This document shows positions 1 through 4,994 of a DNA stretch of 6,921 bases, piece after piece. The stretch comes from Candidatus Woesearchaeota archaeon (lineage in GTDB: Archaea; Nanobdellota; Nanobdellia; SCGC-AAA011-G17; GW2011-AR17): contig JAGWAA010000036.1 of NCBI GenBank assembly GCA_018302165.1, positions 1 to 6,921 on the forward strand, given 5' to 3'. The translations under genes were made by a program, and so were the position numbers. Below the pieces are notes generated by a model that saw nothing but the letters and a program-made list of their open reading frames with translations, did not search any database and was not told where the DNA came from. Positions within the stretch are counted from its first letter, which is position 1, and the number at the start of each line of letters is the position of its first letter.

Positions 1-2
1 TT

Positions 3-329
3 GAAAAAAAAGAAGAACCTACTGACTTCGAAAGAATAGTTATTAATTTTTTAAAGAAAAAAGAAATCAAAATTTTAGAAAAGAAGATATTGGGTAAAAA
101 GGAATTTAATTTTTTAGTCCAAGTTCCTTCAACATTAGGTGATTTGTCATACTTTGTTAAAGCCAGACATAAGAAATCATTTAATGAAGGCGACTTATTA
201 TTAGCATTTACAGAGGGCCAAAATATGAAACTTCCCACTATTTTTGTTTCTTCTGGTGATATTACAAAGAAAGCTAATGAATATATGACCAAAAATCTTA
301 AAGGAATGAGTTTTTTGAGGATTAGGTAA
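3..329 (+). CDS. C-terminal fragment of a protein with a restriction-endonuclease-like fold (partial, 5' end outside window)
   Basis: The frame is open from the left edge (first full codon at 3) to the TAA at 327-329, giving 108 residues. A TTG codon at 90 lies inside the domain and has no Shine-Dalgarno or TATA box at the right distance, so I treat the gene as running in from the left. Predicted order: a Lys-rich helix (INFLKKKEIKILEKK), a strand (FNFLVQVPS), a strand with a basic end (LSYFVKARHKK), a helix (EGDLLLAFTEGQ), a strand (LPTIFVSSGD), a helix (ITKKANEYMTKN) and a last strand (MSFLRIR). This alternation, and the 'strand, gap, T-x-x-A helix, strand' ending, resemble the C-terminal half of Mrr or Holliday-resolvase type PD-(D/E)xK folds. 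The usual (D/E)-x-K is not clear: the equivalent stretch reads KARHKK, so catalysis cannot be claimed. The function is unknown. The fold is inferred from the pattern only. Confidence 0.7.
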   Translation, partial: EKKEEPTDFERIVINFLKKKEIKILEKKILGKKEFNFLVQVPSTLGDLSYFVKARHKKSFNEGDLLLAFTEGQNMKLPTIFVSSGDITKKANEYMTKNLKGMSFLRIR

Positions 330-330
330 G

Positions 331-339
331 TTTTAAATA
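331..339 (+). promoter_or_regulatory. TATA box for the HAD phosphatase gene
   Basis: TTTTAAATA begins 30 nt before the ATG at 361, directly after the upstream stop codon. No Shine-Dalgarno precedes the ATG; the bases before it are T-only. The spacing matches the other putative leaderless promoters in this window (TATA start about 29-31 nt before ATG). Inferred, not demonstrated. Confidence 0.5.
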
Positions 340-340
340 C

Positions 341-360
341 TTTTTAAAAAACCTTTTTTT
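341..360 (+). terminator. T-rich putative archaeal terminator of the left-edge gene
   Basis: Two T runs (TTTTT at 341-345 and TTTTTTT at 354-360) lie 12-31 nt after the stop codon at 327-329. Archaeal RNA polymerase often terminates at T tracts without a hairpin, and none is seen here. The run ends exactly at the next ATG, so termination would fall on the predicted start site of the next transcript. Weak evidence in such AT-rich DNA. Confidence 0.3.
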
Positions 361-951
361 ATGCGAATTGGACTAGATTATGATGACTTAATAGTAGATT
401 ATGCACGTGCATTACTTAAATATTATAATGATCGTTATCCTAAAAGAAGGAAACAATTAAAACATTTAGAAGCTTATAATCTCCAAACAATTCTTGATTT
501 TTCTACTCGTGAACAATACCTCAGTTTTTTAAGTGATTTTGAAAGGTCCAGAGAACGAAAAAAAATTAAGGCAATTAAGGGAGCAAATCAAGGTGTTTTA
601 GACCTTCATTCTAAAAGTCATGAATTATTTTTAATTACAGATTCAGGGATAGAACTTTATGATCGTATTAATGAAAGATTGAGATTAAGGTTTCCTAACT
701 GTTTTTCTAAAATATTTTTTACTCGTCTATATCTTGAAAGTTATACCCCTAAAGATGAAATTTGTGAAAGAGAAAATATTGAATTAATGTGTGATGATAA
801 TCCTGAAGTAATTTACAAATGTGCTGCAAGGAATATAAAAGGTTTAATTTTTAGTCGCCCTTGGAATATTAATTTTGATCCTATTTCTCAAGATTTGACT
901 CAGAGAGTTGATTCATGGGAAGAAATAGTTAATCATTCTTGGTTAAGTTAA
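361..951 (+). CDS. HAD-superfamily phosphatase, 5'-nucleotidase-like (NT5C/YqfW type)
   Basis: A 196-residue protein with all four HAD motifs. Motif I is GLDYDD, with D6 as the likely nucleophile and D8 as the acid/base. Motif II is LITDSG with T93. Motif III is K131 in YTPKDE. Motif IV is the acidic pair D145-D146 in MCDDNPEV. The C-terminal elements FSRPWN (164-169) and RVDSWEEI (182-189) are typical of the small 5'-nucleotidase-like HAD group, which also explains the helical cap between motifs I and II. The expected reaction is Mg2+-dependent hydrolysis of a phosphomonoester, perhaps a (deoxy)nucleoside monophosphate. The substrate is inferred from the family, not seen. The usual Gly after the second Asp of motif I is Asp here (D9). 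The ATG follows T7 with no Shine-Dalgarno, so a leaderless transcript is likely. The gene ends 4 bp before a convergent gene. No signal peptide; cytoplasmic. Confidence 0.82.
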   Translation: MRIGLDYDDLIVDYARALLKYYNDRYPKRRKQLKHLEAYNLQTILDFSTREQYLSFLSDFERSRERKKIKAIKGANQGVLDLHSKSHELFLITDSGIELYDRINERLRLRFPNCFSKIFFTRLYLESYTPKDEICERENIELMCDDNPEVIYKCAARNIKGLIFSRPWNINFDPISQDLTQRVDSWEEIVNHSWLS

Positions 952-955
952 TATA

Positions 956-1285
956 TTAATCTAATTTATTTTGTTTTGAAAATAATTTAATCAATTCTTG
1001 ACATAATGCTTCATAAAAACTTTCTCTTGGAACTTGAGTTGCAATCCCAAACTGATTTGGTTCATAAATATAAATAATATTCCCATCAGAATATGTGCAG
1101 GAATCCTCATTATCTTCACCAACAACTTGAATAAATTCCATTTTATTTTTAAGAAAAATTATATTCACTTCTGAAGGTTCTTTTTGAAAAAGTTCTTTAA
1201 CTTTGTTATAATAATAAGGTAATCTCGTATCCAGAACCAAGACTTCCTTATCTTGGCATCCATTTTCTTTTATGTGCAGATTCAT
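956..1285 (-). CDS. Small unknown protein, possible degenerate zinc-protease-like (HExxH-derived) domain
   Basis: A 109-residue ORF on the minus strand, soluble and without a signal peptide. I do not recognise it with certainty. The C-terminal half (residues 69-102) reads as a hydrophobic strand (NIIYIYEP), a loop, then an amphipathic helix FYEALCQELIKLF. This is the arrangement seen in small archaeal zincin-like proteins, where the helix carries HELxH. Here the five positions are Q96-E97-L98-I99-K100: the catalytic Glu is kept but both zinc-binding His are lost, so if related it would be inactive. Codon 96 is CAA, one base from a His codon. The N-terminus (VLVLDTRLPYYYNKVKEL) starts with a strand then a helix. 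The ATG at 1285 is the first start after an in-frame TAA (plus-strand 1296-1298) and has no Shine-Dalgarno. The gene is convergent with the HAD gene and divergent from the winged-helix gene. Confidence 0.65.
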   Translation of the reverse strand: MNLHIKENGCQDKEVLVLDTRLPYYYNKVKELFQKEPSEVNIIFLKNKMEFIQVVGEDNEDSCTYSDGNIIYIYEPNQFGIATQVPRESFYEALCQELIKLFSKQNKLD

Positions 1286-1328
1286 TTGCTTAATGCTTTA
1301 CTTATACAAACCTAACTACTACTTAAAA

Positions 1329-1360
1329 TTTCAGTTAAATAAAAACTCAACTGTTCAGTT
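1329..1360. promoter_or_regulatory. Possible operator in the divergent intergenic region
   Basis: The 120 bp gap 1286-1405 is the longest non-coding stretch. TTCAGTT occurs twice in direct orientation (1330-1336 and 1354-1360, 24 bp apart). The second copy is half of the inverted repeat AACTG-TT-CAGTT (1349-1360). The elements lie just upstream of the TATA box of the winged-helix gene, where a repressor or activator could act on both divergent genes. They are short and AT-rich, so chance is a serious alternative. Confidence 0.25.
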
Positions 1361-1369
1361 TAAAAAACC

Positions 1370-1382
1370 AAACATTTATATA
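1370..1382 (+). promoter_or_regulatory. BRE/TATA promoter for the winged-helix gene
   Basis: AAACATTTATATA contains a TATA box beginning at 1375, 31 nt before the ATG at 1406. The 11-mer AAACATTTATA is identical to that in front of the S17e gene (4436-4446), where the TATA-to-ATG distance is also 31 nt. The start codon lacks a Shine-Dalgarno, so the mRNA is probably leaderless. Confidence 0.65.
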
Positions 1383-1405
1383 TAATTGTTAATTTATTTC
1401 CAAAA

Positions 1406-2260
1406 ATGATTATTCGAGCATTACTCCCAAAATTGACTCCTAAAACCGTTAAAGAGAAAATTATCTTAATCCTATCTTCAGAATTTCCTTTAACTGTAAA
1501 AGATTTAAAATTAAAAATTAAAAATAATTTCAACGAATCAGTTTCTTACCAATCTGTTCACAAAGAACTTAATCACTTAATTAATGATGATATTTTAATT
1601 CATGAAAACAAAAAGTATCTTCTTAATATTGAATGGATAAAACAAGTTGGGTTATTTTCAGATTTAATTATCTCAAATTATACCTCACAAAAGAAACATT
1701 CGATAAACAAACTTTTAGAACTAAAGAATGATGGAGATTCTTTATCTTTTGATTTTGAATCAAATGCAGAGTTAGATAATTATTTTTTAGAACTTTTAGA
1801 TTATTTTAATGAATTTTTTGATAAGGATAATAATATTCTCATACATTATACACATAGTTGGTGGCCTTTATTATATCCATTAAGAGAAAAGCAAGTTATT
1901 GGAAAGCTAAAATCCAAATTTTATGGAATTCATGGCTCTAAAACTCCAATAGATAATTATTGTGCGGATTATAATCAAAAAATTGGGATTATTAACTTAT
2001 TTTCAAAGGATCCTAAAATTCATTGGAATGTAATTGTTATGGGAGATTTAATTTTTAGTTTTTATGGTGATGATAATATTAACAAAGAAATAAAATCCTT
2101 TTTTGACTCTCATAAAGATCTAAAAAATCTTAATTTAAAATTACTTACAGATATTATTGAAAAAAAGGGAAAATTCAGAGTTTTGGTTCTTAAAGACAGT
2201 ATTTATGCAAGAAATATACTTTCTGAAATAGACCTTTTAAAACAATCTTCCAAACCATAG
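1406..2260 (+). CDS. Winged-helix DNA-binding-like protein with unrecognised C-terminal domain
   Basis: A 284-residue soluble protein. Residues about 13-73 look like a winged helix: helix (TVKEKIILILSS), helix (TVKDLKLKIKNNF), recognition-type helix (SYQSVHKELNHLINDDIL) and a short wing (IHENKKYLLN), then a linker helix starting EWIKQ. The pattern 'YxxVHKxLxxLxxDxxL...Y.LN..WI' is common in archaeal wHTH proteins. Residues about 110-275 form an alpha/beta domain I cannot name. It has a striking aromatic segment HYTHSWWPLLYPLR (147-160), then KFYGIHGSKTPID (171-183) and strands such as NVIVMGDLIFSFYG (208-221). The shape, a ligand- or PLD-like domain behind a wHTH, recalls TrmB-type regulators, but no diagnostic motif supports that. 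It may be a transcription regulator or an RNA-related protein. Leaderless start; divergent from the small minus-strand gene. Confidence 0.75.
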   Translation: MIIRALLPKLTPKTVKEKIILILSSEFPLTVKDLKLKIKNNFNESVSYQSVHKELNHLINDDILIHENKKYLLNIEWIKQVGLFSDLIISNYTSQKKHSINKLLELKNDGDSLSFDFESNAELDNYFLELLDYFNEFFDKDNNILIHYTHSWWPLLYPLREKQVIGKLKSKFYGIHGSKTPIDNYCADYNQKIGIINLFSKDPKIHWNVIVMGDLIFSFYGDDNINKEIKSFFDSHKDLKNLNLKLLTDIIEKKGKFRVLVLKDSIYARNILSEIDLLKQSSKP

Positions 2261-2261
2261 A

Positions 2262-2272
2262 TTTTTAAATAA
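2262..2272 (+). promoter_or_regulatory. TATA box for the PfkB kinase gene
   Basis: TTTTTAAATAA lies right after the upstream stop; its TTTAAAT core begins 34 nt before the ATG at 2298, and no Shine-Dalgarno is present. Its T5 run could also help terminate the winged-helix transcript. An earlier ATG at 2272 is out of frame and closes after seven codons. Confidence 0.45.
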
Positions 2273-2297
2273 TGGCTATTAACATTTTTAATTAAAA

Positions 2298-3326
2298 ATG
2301 GTAAAAATTGCTGTAATAGGTCATTTTGTTAAAGATTATTGGATTAGTGCTAAAAGAGATTTTTCTAAATATAACCCTGAGCAAAGTATTGATGAAGTAT
2401 TATCTCTAGCTAGTAATAATGGAGATATTATTAATAGTTCTTTTGGAGGTACTGCATTAACATGGACTCAATATCTCATTCCAAAACATGAAGTTTCCCC
2501 CATTTCTGTATTAGGTAATGATAATCCATCGAGAGAAATAAAAGAAATTTTAGATTTACATGAATCAATTAATCAAGAAGGAATAAAAACTTATGCTGGA
2601 AGTATCCCAAGGTTTGTTTTAGTTTTTCCAGAAAGGCCCCAAGAACAAAATCATCGAAAATTTTGGAAATCAAAAGTTTATTGGGAAGGAAGAATGGCTG
2701 ATAAAAATTTTCCTAAAGTCGAAATTAGTCCACAATTTTTAGGCGCACATGATGTTCTTGTACTTCCAATTACTGAACCTTTATTAGCCCTTCAAGCAGC
2801 AAAATCATTTTTATCTCAAAATCCTTCAGGCAAGATTGTATATAATCCTGGACGTTATTTACATGGTTTTGGTTTATCATTAGAAGGAACAAATTTTCAA
2901 GAGATAGTTAATAATTATGCTACATCTCTATTACTTAATGGCCAAGAAGTTGGAGTAGTTCAATCAGGATTGCATTTAGGAAATATTTCTAGATTATTTA
3001 GGTCTGGGCGAAGATTAGAATTGATTCTTCATACAAAAGATCGCAAAGGGTCTGTTGTTTATGAAAGAAAAACTAGTAAAAAATATGAACCTAGTAACGT
3101 TAATCCTCTTTTCGTAGATCCTTCATTTGAACTTGGTGCTGGAGATGCTTATGGAGCTATTTTTCATAGAAAACACTTAAAGGGAGATAGCATTGATGAA
3201 GCATTAGAATGTGCAACTCGTGGTGCAGAACATTGCCTAACTTTTCCAGGGGCTCTTTGTAGACAAAGAATTATTGAAGGAACATATACAGATAGTGGAG
3301 TAAAAGTAGCTAATTTTAGAATGTGA
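2298..3326 (+). CDS. PfkB/ribokinase-family carbohydrate or nucleoside kinase
   Basis: A 342-residue protein of the ribokinase fold. The N-terminal strand IAVIGHFVKDYW (4-15) is the family's usual beginning. The GGT at 50-52 matches the conserved Gly pair of the substrate-binding region. NGQEVG (214-219) matches the N-x-x-E motif that positions Mg2+ and phosphate. GAGDAYGA (280-287) is the C-terminal PfkB signature, with D283 as the expected catalytic base and the Gly run forming the anion hole. TKDRKGSVVY (246-255) fits the strand-turn before the ATP site. The family transfers the ATP gamma-phosphate to a sugar or nucleoside hydroxyl; the substrate cannot be read from sequence. The protein is somewhat longer than a typical 300-residue ribokinase, with extra sequence about 112-140 (a charged, Trp-rich lid-like insertion). 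The nearby 5'-nucleotidase-like HAD would fit nucleoside salvage, but the two genes are not adjacent. Cytoplasmic; own promoter. Confidence 0.88.
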   Translation: MVKIAVIGHFVKDYWISAKRDFSKYNPEQSIDEVLSLASNNGDIINSSFGGTALTWTQYLIPKHEVSPISVLGNDNPSREIKEILDLHESINQEGIKTYAGSIPRFVLVFPERPQEQNHRKFWKSKVYWEGRMADKNFPKVEISPQFLGAHDVLVLPITEPLLALQAAKSFLSQNPSGKIVYNPGRYLHGFGLSLEGTNFQEIVNNYATSLLLNGQEVGVVQSGLHLGNISRLFRSGRRLELILHTKDRKGSVVYERKTSKKYEPSNVNPLFVDPSFELGAGDAYGAIFHRKHLKGDSIDEALECATRGAEHCLTFPGALCRQRIIEGTYTDSGVKVANFRM

Positions 3327-3330
3327 TTAA

Positions 3331-3344
3331 TTAATAAATAATAA
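3331..3344 (+). promoter_or_regulatory. Weak AT-rich putative promoter for the methylase gene
   Basis: The 34 bp gap after the kinase stop is almost wholly A/T. An AATAAATA stretch (3333-3340) sits at the expected TATA distance from the ATG at 3361, and no Shine-Dalgarno is present. The match is poorer than at the other promoters, so read-through from the kinase gene is possible. Confidence 0.3.
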
Positions 3345-3360
3345 AATACTAAATTCAACC

Positions 3361-4428
3361 ATGAAATCATATATATTCATTTTAGGCAGAGATCCAGAGC
3401 TTTCTAGAAAAGAACTTTTTGCTTATTTGAAAACTCAGAAATTAAATTATTCCGTTCAAGATTCTTCTGATATTGCATTAATATTACAACTCCCTTCTAT
3501 AAACGCAAATAATCTTATCAAAGATTTAGCAGGAATACAAAAGATTGGTATTGAGATAGATTCTTTTGATAATCTCTATGAAGGCACAAAAAACAAAGTT
3601 CGCTTTGCAATTTCTAATTATACAAACGATAAATCCATGGTTGATGAATTAAAAAATTATTTTAAAAAAGAAGGTATCAAAGCAACAATAAAAAAATCTC
3701 ATCATGAAGATCAAGAATATTTAACTCCATCAGAGGCATCTTCAGTTGTAGAAGTAATACAATATAAAAATAAACTTTTCAAATCCCTAGCAATATTTAA
3801 TCCTAAAGAATACAAAATTAGAGATTTACAACGTCCAGTACAGAGACCATTACATACTATTTCGATTAGGTTAGCAAAATTCTTAATCAACCTTTCAGAA
3901 GTAAAAAAGAACGAGACTTTGCTTGATCCTTTTTGCGGAATTGGAACAATTCTTCAAGAATCCCTTTTAATGAATATAAATGTTATTGGATTAGACAAAG
4001 AAAAATTTTGTATTGAAGCATCCAAAAAAAATATTGCTTGGTTAAAATCAAGGTATAATATTCAAAATTCTTATAATTTAATCCAATCAGATTCTAGAAA
4101 TTCTGATAAAAAAATTTCATCAGTTGATGTTGTAGTAACTGAACCATATATGGGTCCATTTATGAAAAGTTTTCCTACAGAAATAGAAATCAAAAAAATC
4201 CTTAGTGAATTAGTACCTCTTTATCGAGAACTATTAATCTCTTTACAAAAAATCACTAAAAAGAATATTGTTGTTATAACACCTTTATTTAGAGCAAAGT
4301 CAAAAAGGCATTTTAAATTGAATATAGCTCCATTTATTAATAGCCATTTTCAAGCAGATTCACCTATTTTATATACGACTCCAACATCTAAAATGCATAG
4401 GGAAATCTGGATTATTCGAAGAAAATAG
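3361..4428 (+). CDS. Trm11/Trm-G10-like RNA (guanine-N2) methyltransferase family protein
   Basis: A 355-residue protein. The N-terminal region (1-70, YIFILGRDPELSRKELFAYL) resembles the leading domain of Trm11-type enzymes, in which 'ILG..ELS..E' is conserved. Residues about 78-148 could be a THUMP-like RNA-binding segment, though divergent. RDLQRPVQRP (154-163), followed by a helix ending FLINLS, matches the conserved run-in to the catalytic domain. The SAM-binding motif I is DPFCGIGT (189-196), with D212 (IGLDKE) as the acidic ribose-binding residue. The catalytic motif IV, usually (D/N)PP(Y/F), reads TEPYMGP (260-266). The last strand, HREIWIIRR, closes the Rossmann-like fold. The family methylates the 2-amino group of guanine in tRNA (m2G10 or m2,2G10 in archaea). 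The altered motif means site and activity are unproven; it may be a divergent subfamily. Cytoplasmic. Confidence 0.8.
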   Translation: MKSYIFILGRDPELSRKELFAYLKTQKLNYSVQDSSDIALILQLPSINANNLIKDLAGIQKIGIEIDSFDNLYEGTKNKVRFAISNYTNDKSMVDELKNYFKKEGIKATIKKSHHEDQEYLTPSEASSVVEVIQYKNKLFKSLAIFNPKEYKIRDLQRPVQRPLHTISIRLAKFLINLSEVKKNETLLDPFCGIGTILQESLLMNINVIGLDKEKFCIEASKKNIAWLKSRYNIQNSYNLIQSDSRNSDKKISSVDVVVTEPYMGPFMKSFPTEIEIKKILSELVPLYRELLISLQKITKKNIVVITPLFRAKSKRHFKLNIAPFINSHFQADSPILYTTPTSKMHREIWIIRRK

Positions 4429-4435
4429 TCCACAG

Positions 4436-4447
4436 AAACATTTATAA
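4436..4447 (+). promoter_or_regulatory. BRE/TATA promoter for the S17e-Alba operon
   Basis: AAACATTTATAA starts 8 nt after the methylase stop; the TATA box begins at 4441, 31 nt before the S17e ATG at 4472. With the usual archaeal distance of about 25 nt from the box centre, transcription would begin at or next to the ATG. The gene has no Shine-Dalgarno, in line with a leaderless message. Confidence 0.7.
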
Positions 4448-4471
4448 ACCCCGATTTAATTCATTCAAACC

Positions 4472-4660
4472 ATGGGAAGAATTAAGACCACAGTTATAAA
4501 AAGAACCGGAAAAAAATTAGTATCTCAACATAGGGCAAGCTTTAGAAGAGACTTTGAAGAGAACAAACAGATTTTACCTAAATATATTGAAATTCCTTCT
4601 AAAAAAATGAGAAATGTTTTGGCTGGTTACATTACTCGTTTGATGAAGATTGAAGAATAA
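4472..4660 (+). CDS. rps17e: 30S ribosomal protein S17e
   Basis: A 62-residue basic protein, the usual size for archaeal S17e. Diagnostic features are the start MGRIKTTVIKRTGKKL, the acidic turn DFEENK (27-32), and the C-terminal helix with PSKKMRN and AGYITRLMK (42-58), the best conserved part of the family. S17e is a small-subunit protein found in archaea and eukaryotes and absent from bacteria, so it also identifies the domain of life. The ATG fits both the family's N-terminus and the TATA spacing. It is the first gene of a likely operon with Alba, 17 nt downstream. Nothing is missing or unusual in the sequence. Confidence 0.95.
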   Translation: MGRIKTTVIKRTGKKLVSQHRASFRRDFEENKQILPKYIEIPSKKMRNVLAGYITRLMKIEE

Positions 4661-4666
4661 TCCTTT

Positions 4667-4673
4667 AGGAGAT
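4667..4673 (+). promoter_or_regulatory. Shine-Dalgarno site of alba
   Basis: AGGAGAT lies in the 17 nt between the S17e stop and the Alba ATG at 4678, 4 nt from the ATG. It is the only clear site at an internal gene here, and supports translation of Alba from a shared S17e-Alba message. Confidence 0.75.
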
Positions 4674-4677
4674 TAAA

Positions 4678-4962
4678 ATGGGTGATAACAATAATATTAT
4701 TCTAGTTGGTGAGAAACCATTTATGAATTATGTAAATGGCGTTGTCTTACAGTTTACTTCTTTAGATGCTTCAGAAGTTATAGTCAAAGCTCGTGGAAAA
4801 TTTATTGCAAAGGCTGTTGATATTACTGAAGTTGCAAGAAAAAGATTTTTAGAAAACAAAATTTCCGTAGATAGGGTTTTAATTAATAGCGAAGATTTCA
4901 AAAATAAAGAAGGTAAACAAATTCGTGTTTCTACTATTGAAATTTTTATCAAAAAAGAATAA
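4678..4962 (+). CDS. alba: Alba-family DNA/RNA-binding chromatin protein
   Basis: A 94-residue protein that aligns end to end with Sulfolobus Alba (Sso10b). The N-terminal loop is VGEKPFMNYV (10-19, Sso10b: IGKKPVMNYV). Next come EVIVKARGKFIAKAVD (33-48), the helix EVARKRFLENK (51-61), and the C-terminal strand RVSTIEIFIKK (83-93). Alba dimers bind duplex DNA and also RNA, compacting the chromosome and affecting RNA structure. The Phe of the RFL segment, at the dimer-dimer contact in Sso10b, is kept. One difference stands out: the position equal to Sso10b Lys16, a DNA-contacting and acetylated residue, is Glu12, while the Lys17 equivalent (K13) is kept. It follows S17e with a Shine-Dalgarno and no TATA box in the gap, so co-transcription is likely. 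Confidence 0.95.
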   Translation: MGDNNNIILVGEKPFMNYVNGVVLQFTSLDASEVIVKARGKFIAKAVDITEVARKRFLENKISVDRVLINSEDFKNKEGKQIRVSTIEIFIKKE

Positions 4963-4964
4963 GT

Positions 4965-4974
4965 ATTATAAATT
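4965..4974 (+). promoter_or_regulatory. TATA box for the antiporter gene
   Basis: ATTATAAATT lies just after the Alba stop, starting 30 nt before the ATG at 4995. No Shine-Dalgarno precedes this ATG, so a leaderless transcript separate from the S17e-Alba operon is likely. The GAGGTG at 5004-5009 is inside the coding region and has no in-frame start at a suitable distance after it. Confidence 0.55.
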
Positions 4975-4994
4975 AATTACTCTTAATTAAATAA

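Noticed and set aside
90..329. Independent short gene starting at TTG 90
   Set aside because: The frame stays open to the left edge and the codons before TTG encode a helix that fits the same domain. No promoter or Shine-Dalgarno supports a start here.
1301..1310. TTTGTATAAG on the minus strand as the TATA box of the small minus-strand gene
   Set aside because: Its distance to the ATG (about 23 nt) would put the transcription start inside the coding region. Another candidate near 1318-1329 would give an 11-nt leader without a Shine-Dalgarno, so no promoter is called.
3164..3370. Minus-strand ORF of 68 codons over the end of the kinase gene
   Set aside because: It lies opposite the PfkB GAGD signature region, which is clearly coding on the plus strand. 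Its own translation shows no domain and no promoter is seen.
4728..4952. Minus-strand ORF of 74 codons opposite alba
   Set aside because: It is the mirror of a strongly conserved Alba gene, with no Shine-Dalgarno or recognisable protein pattern.
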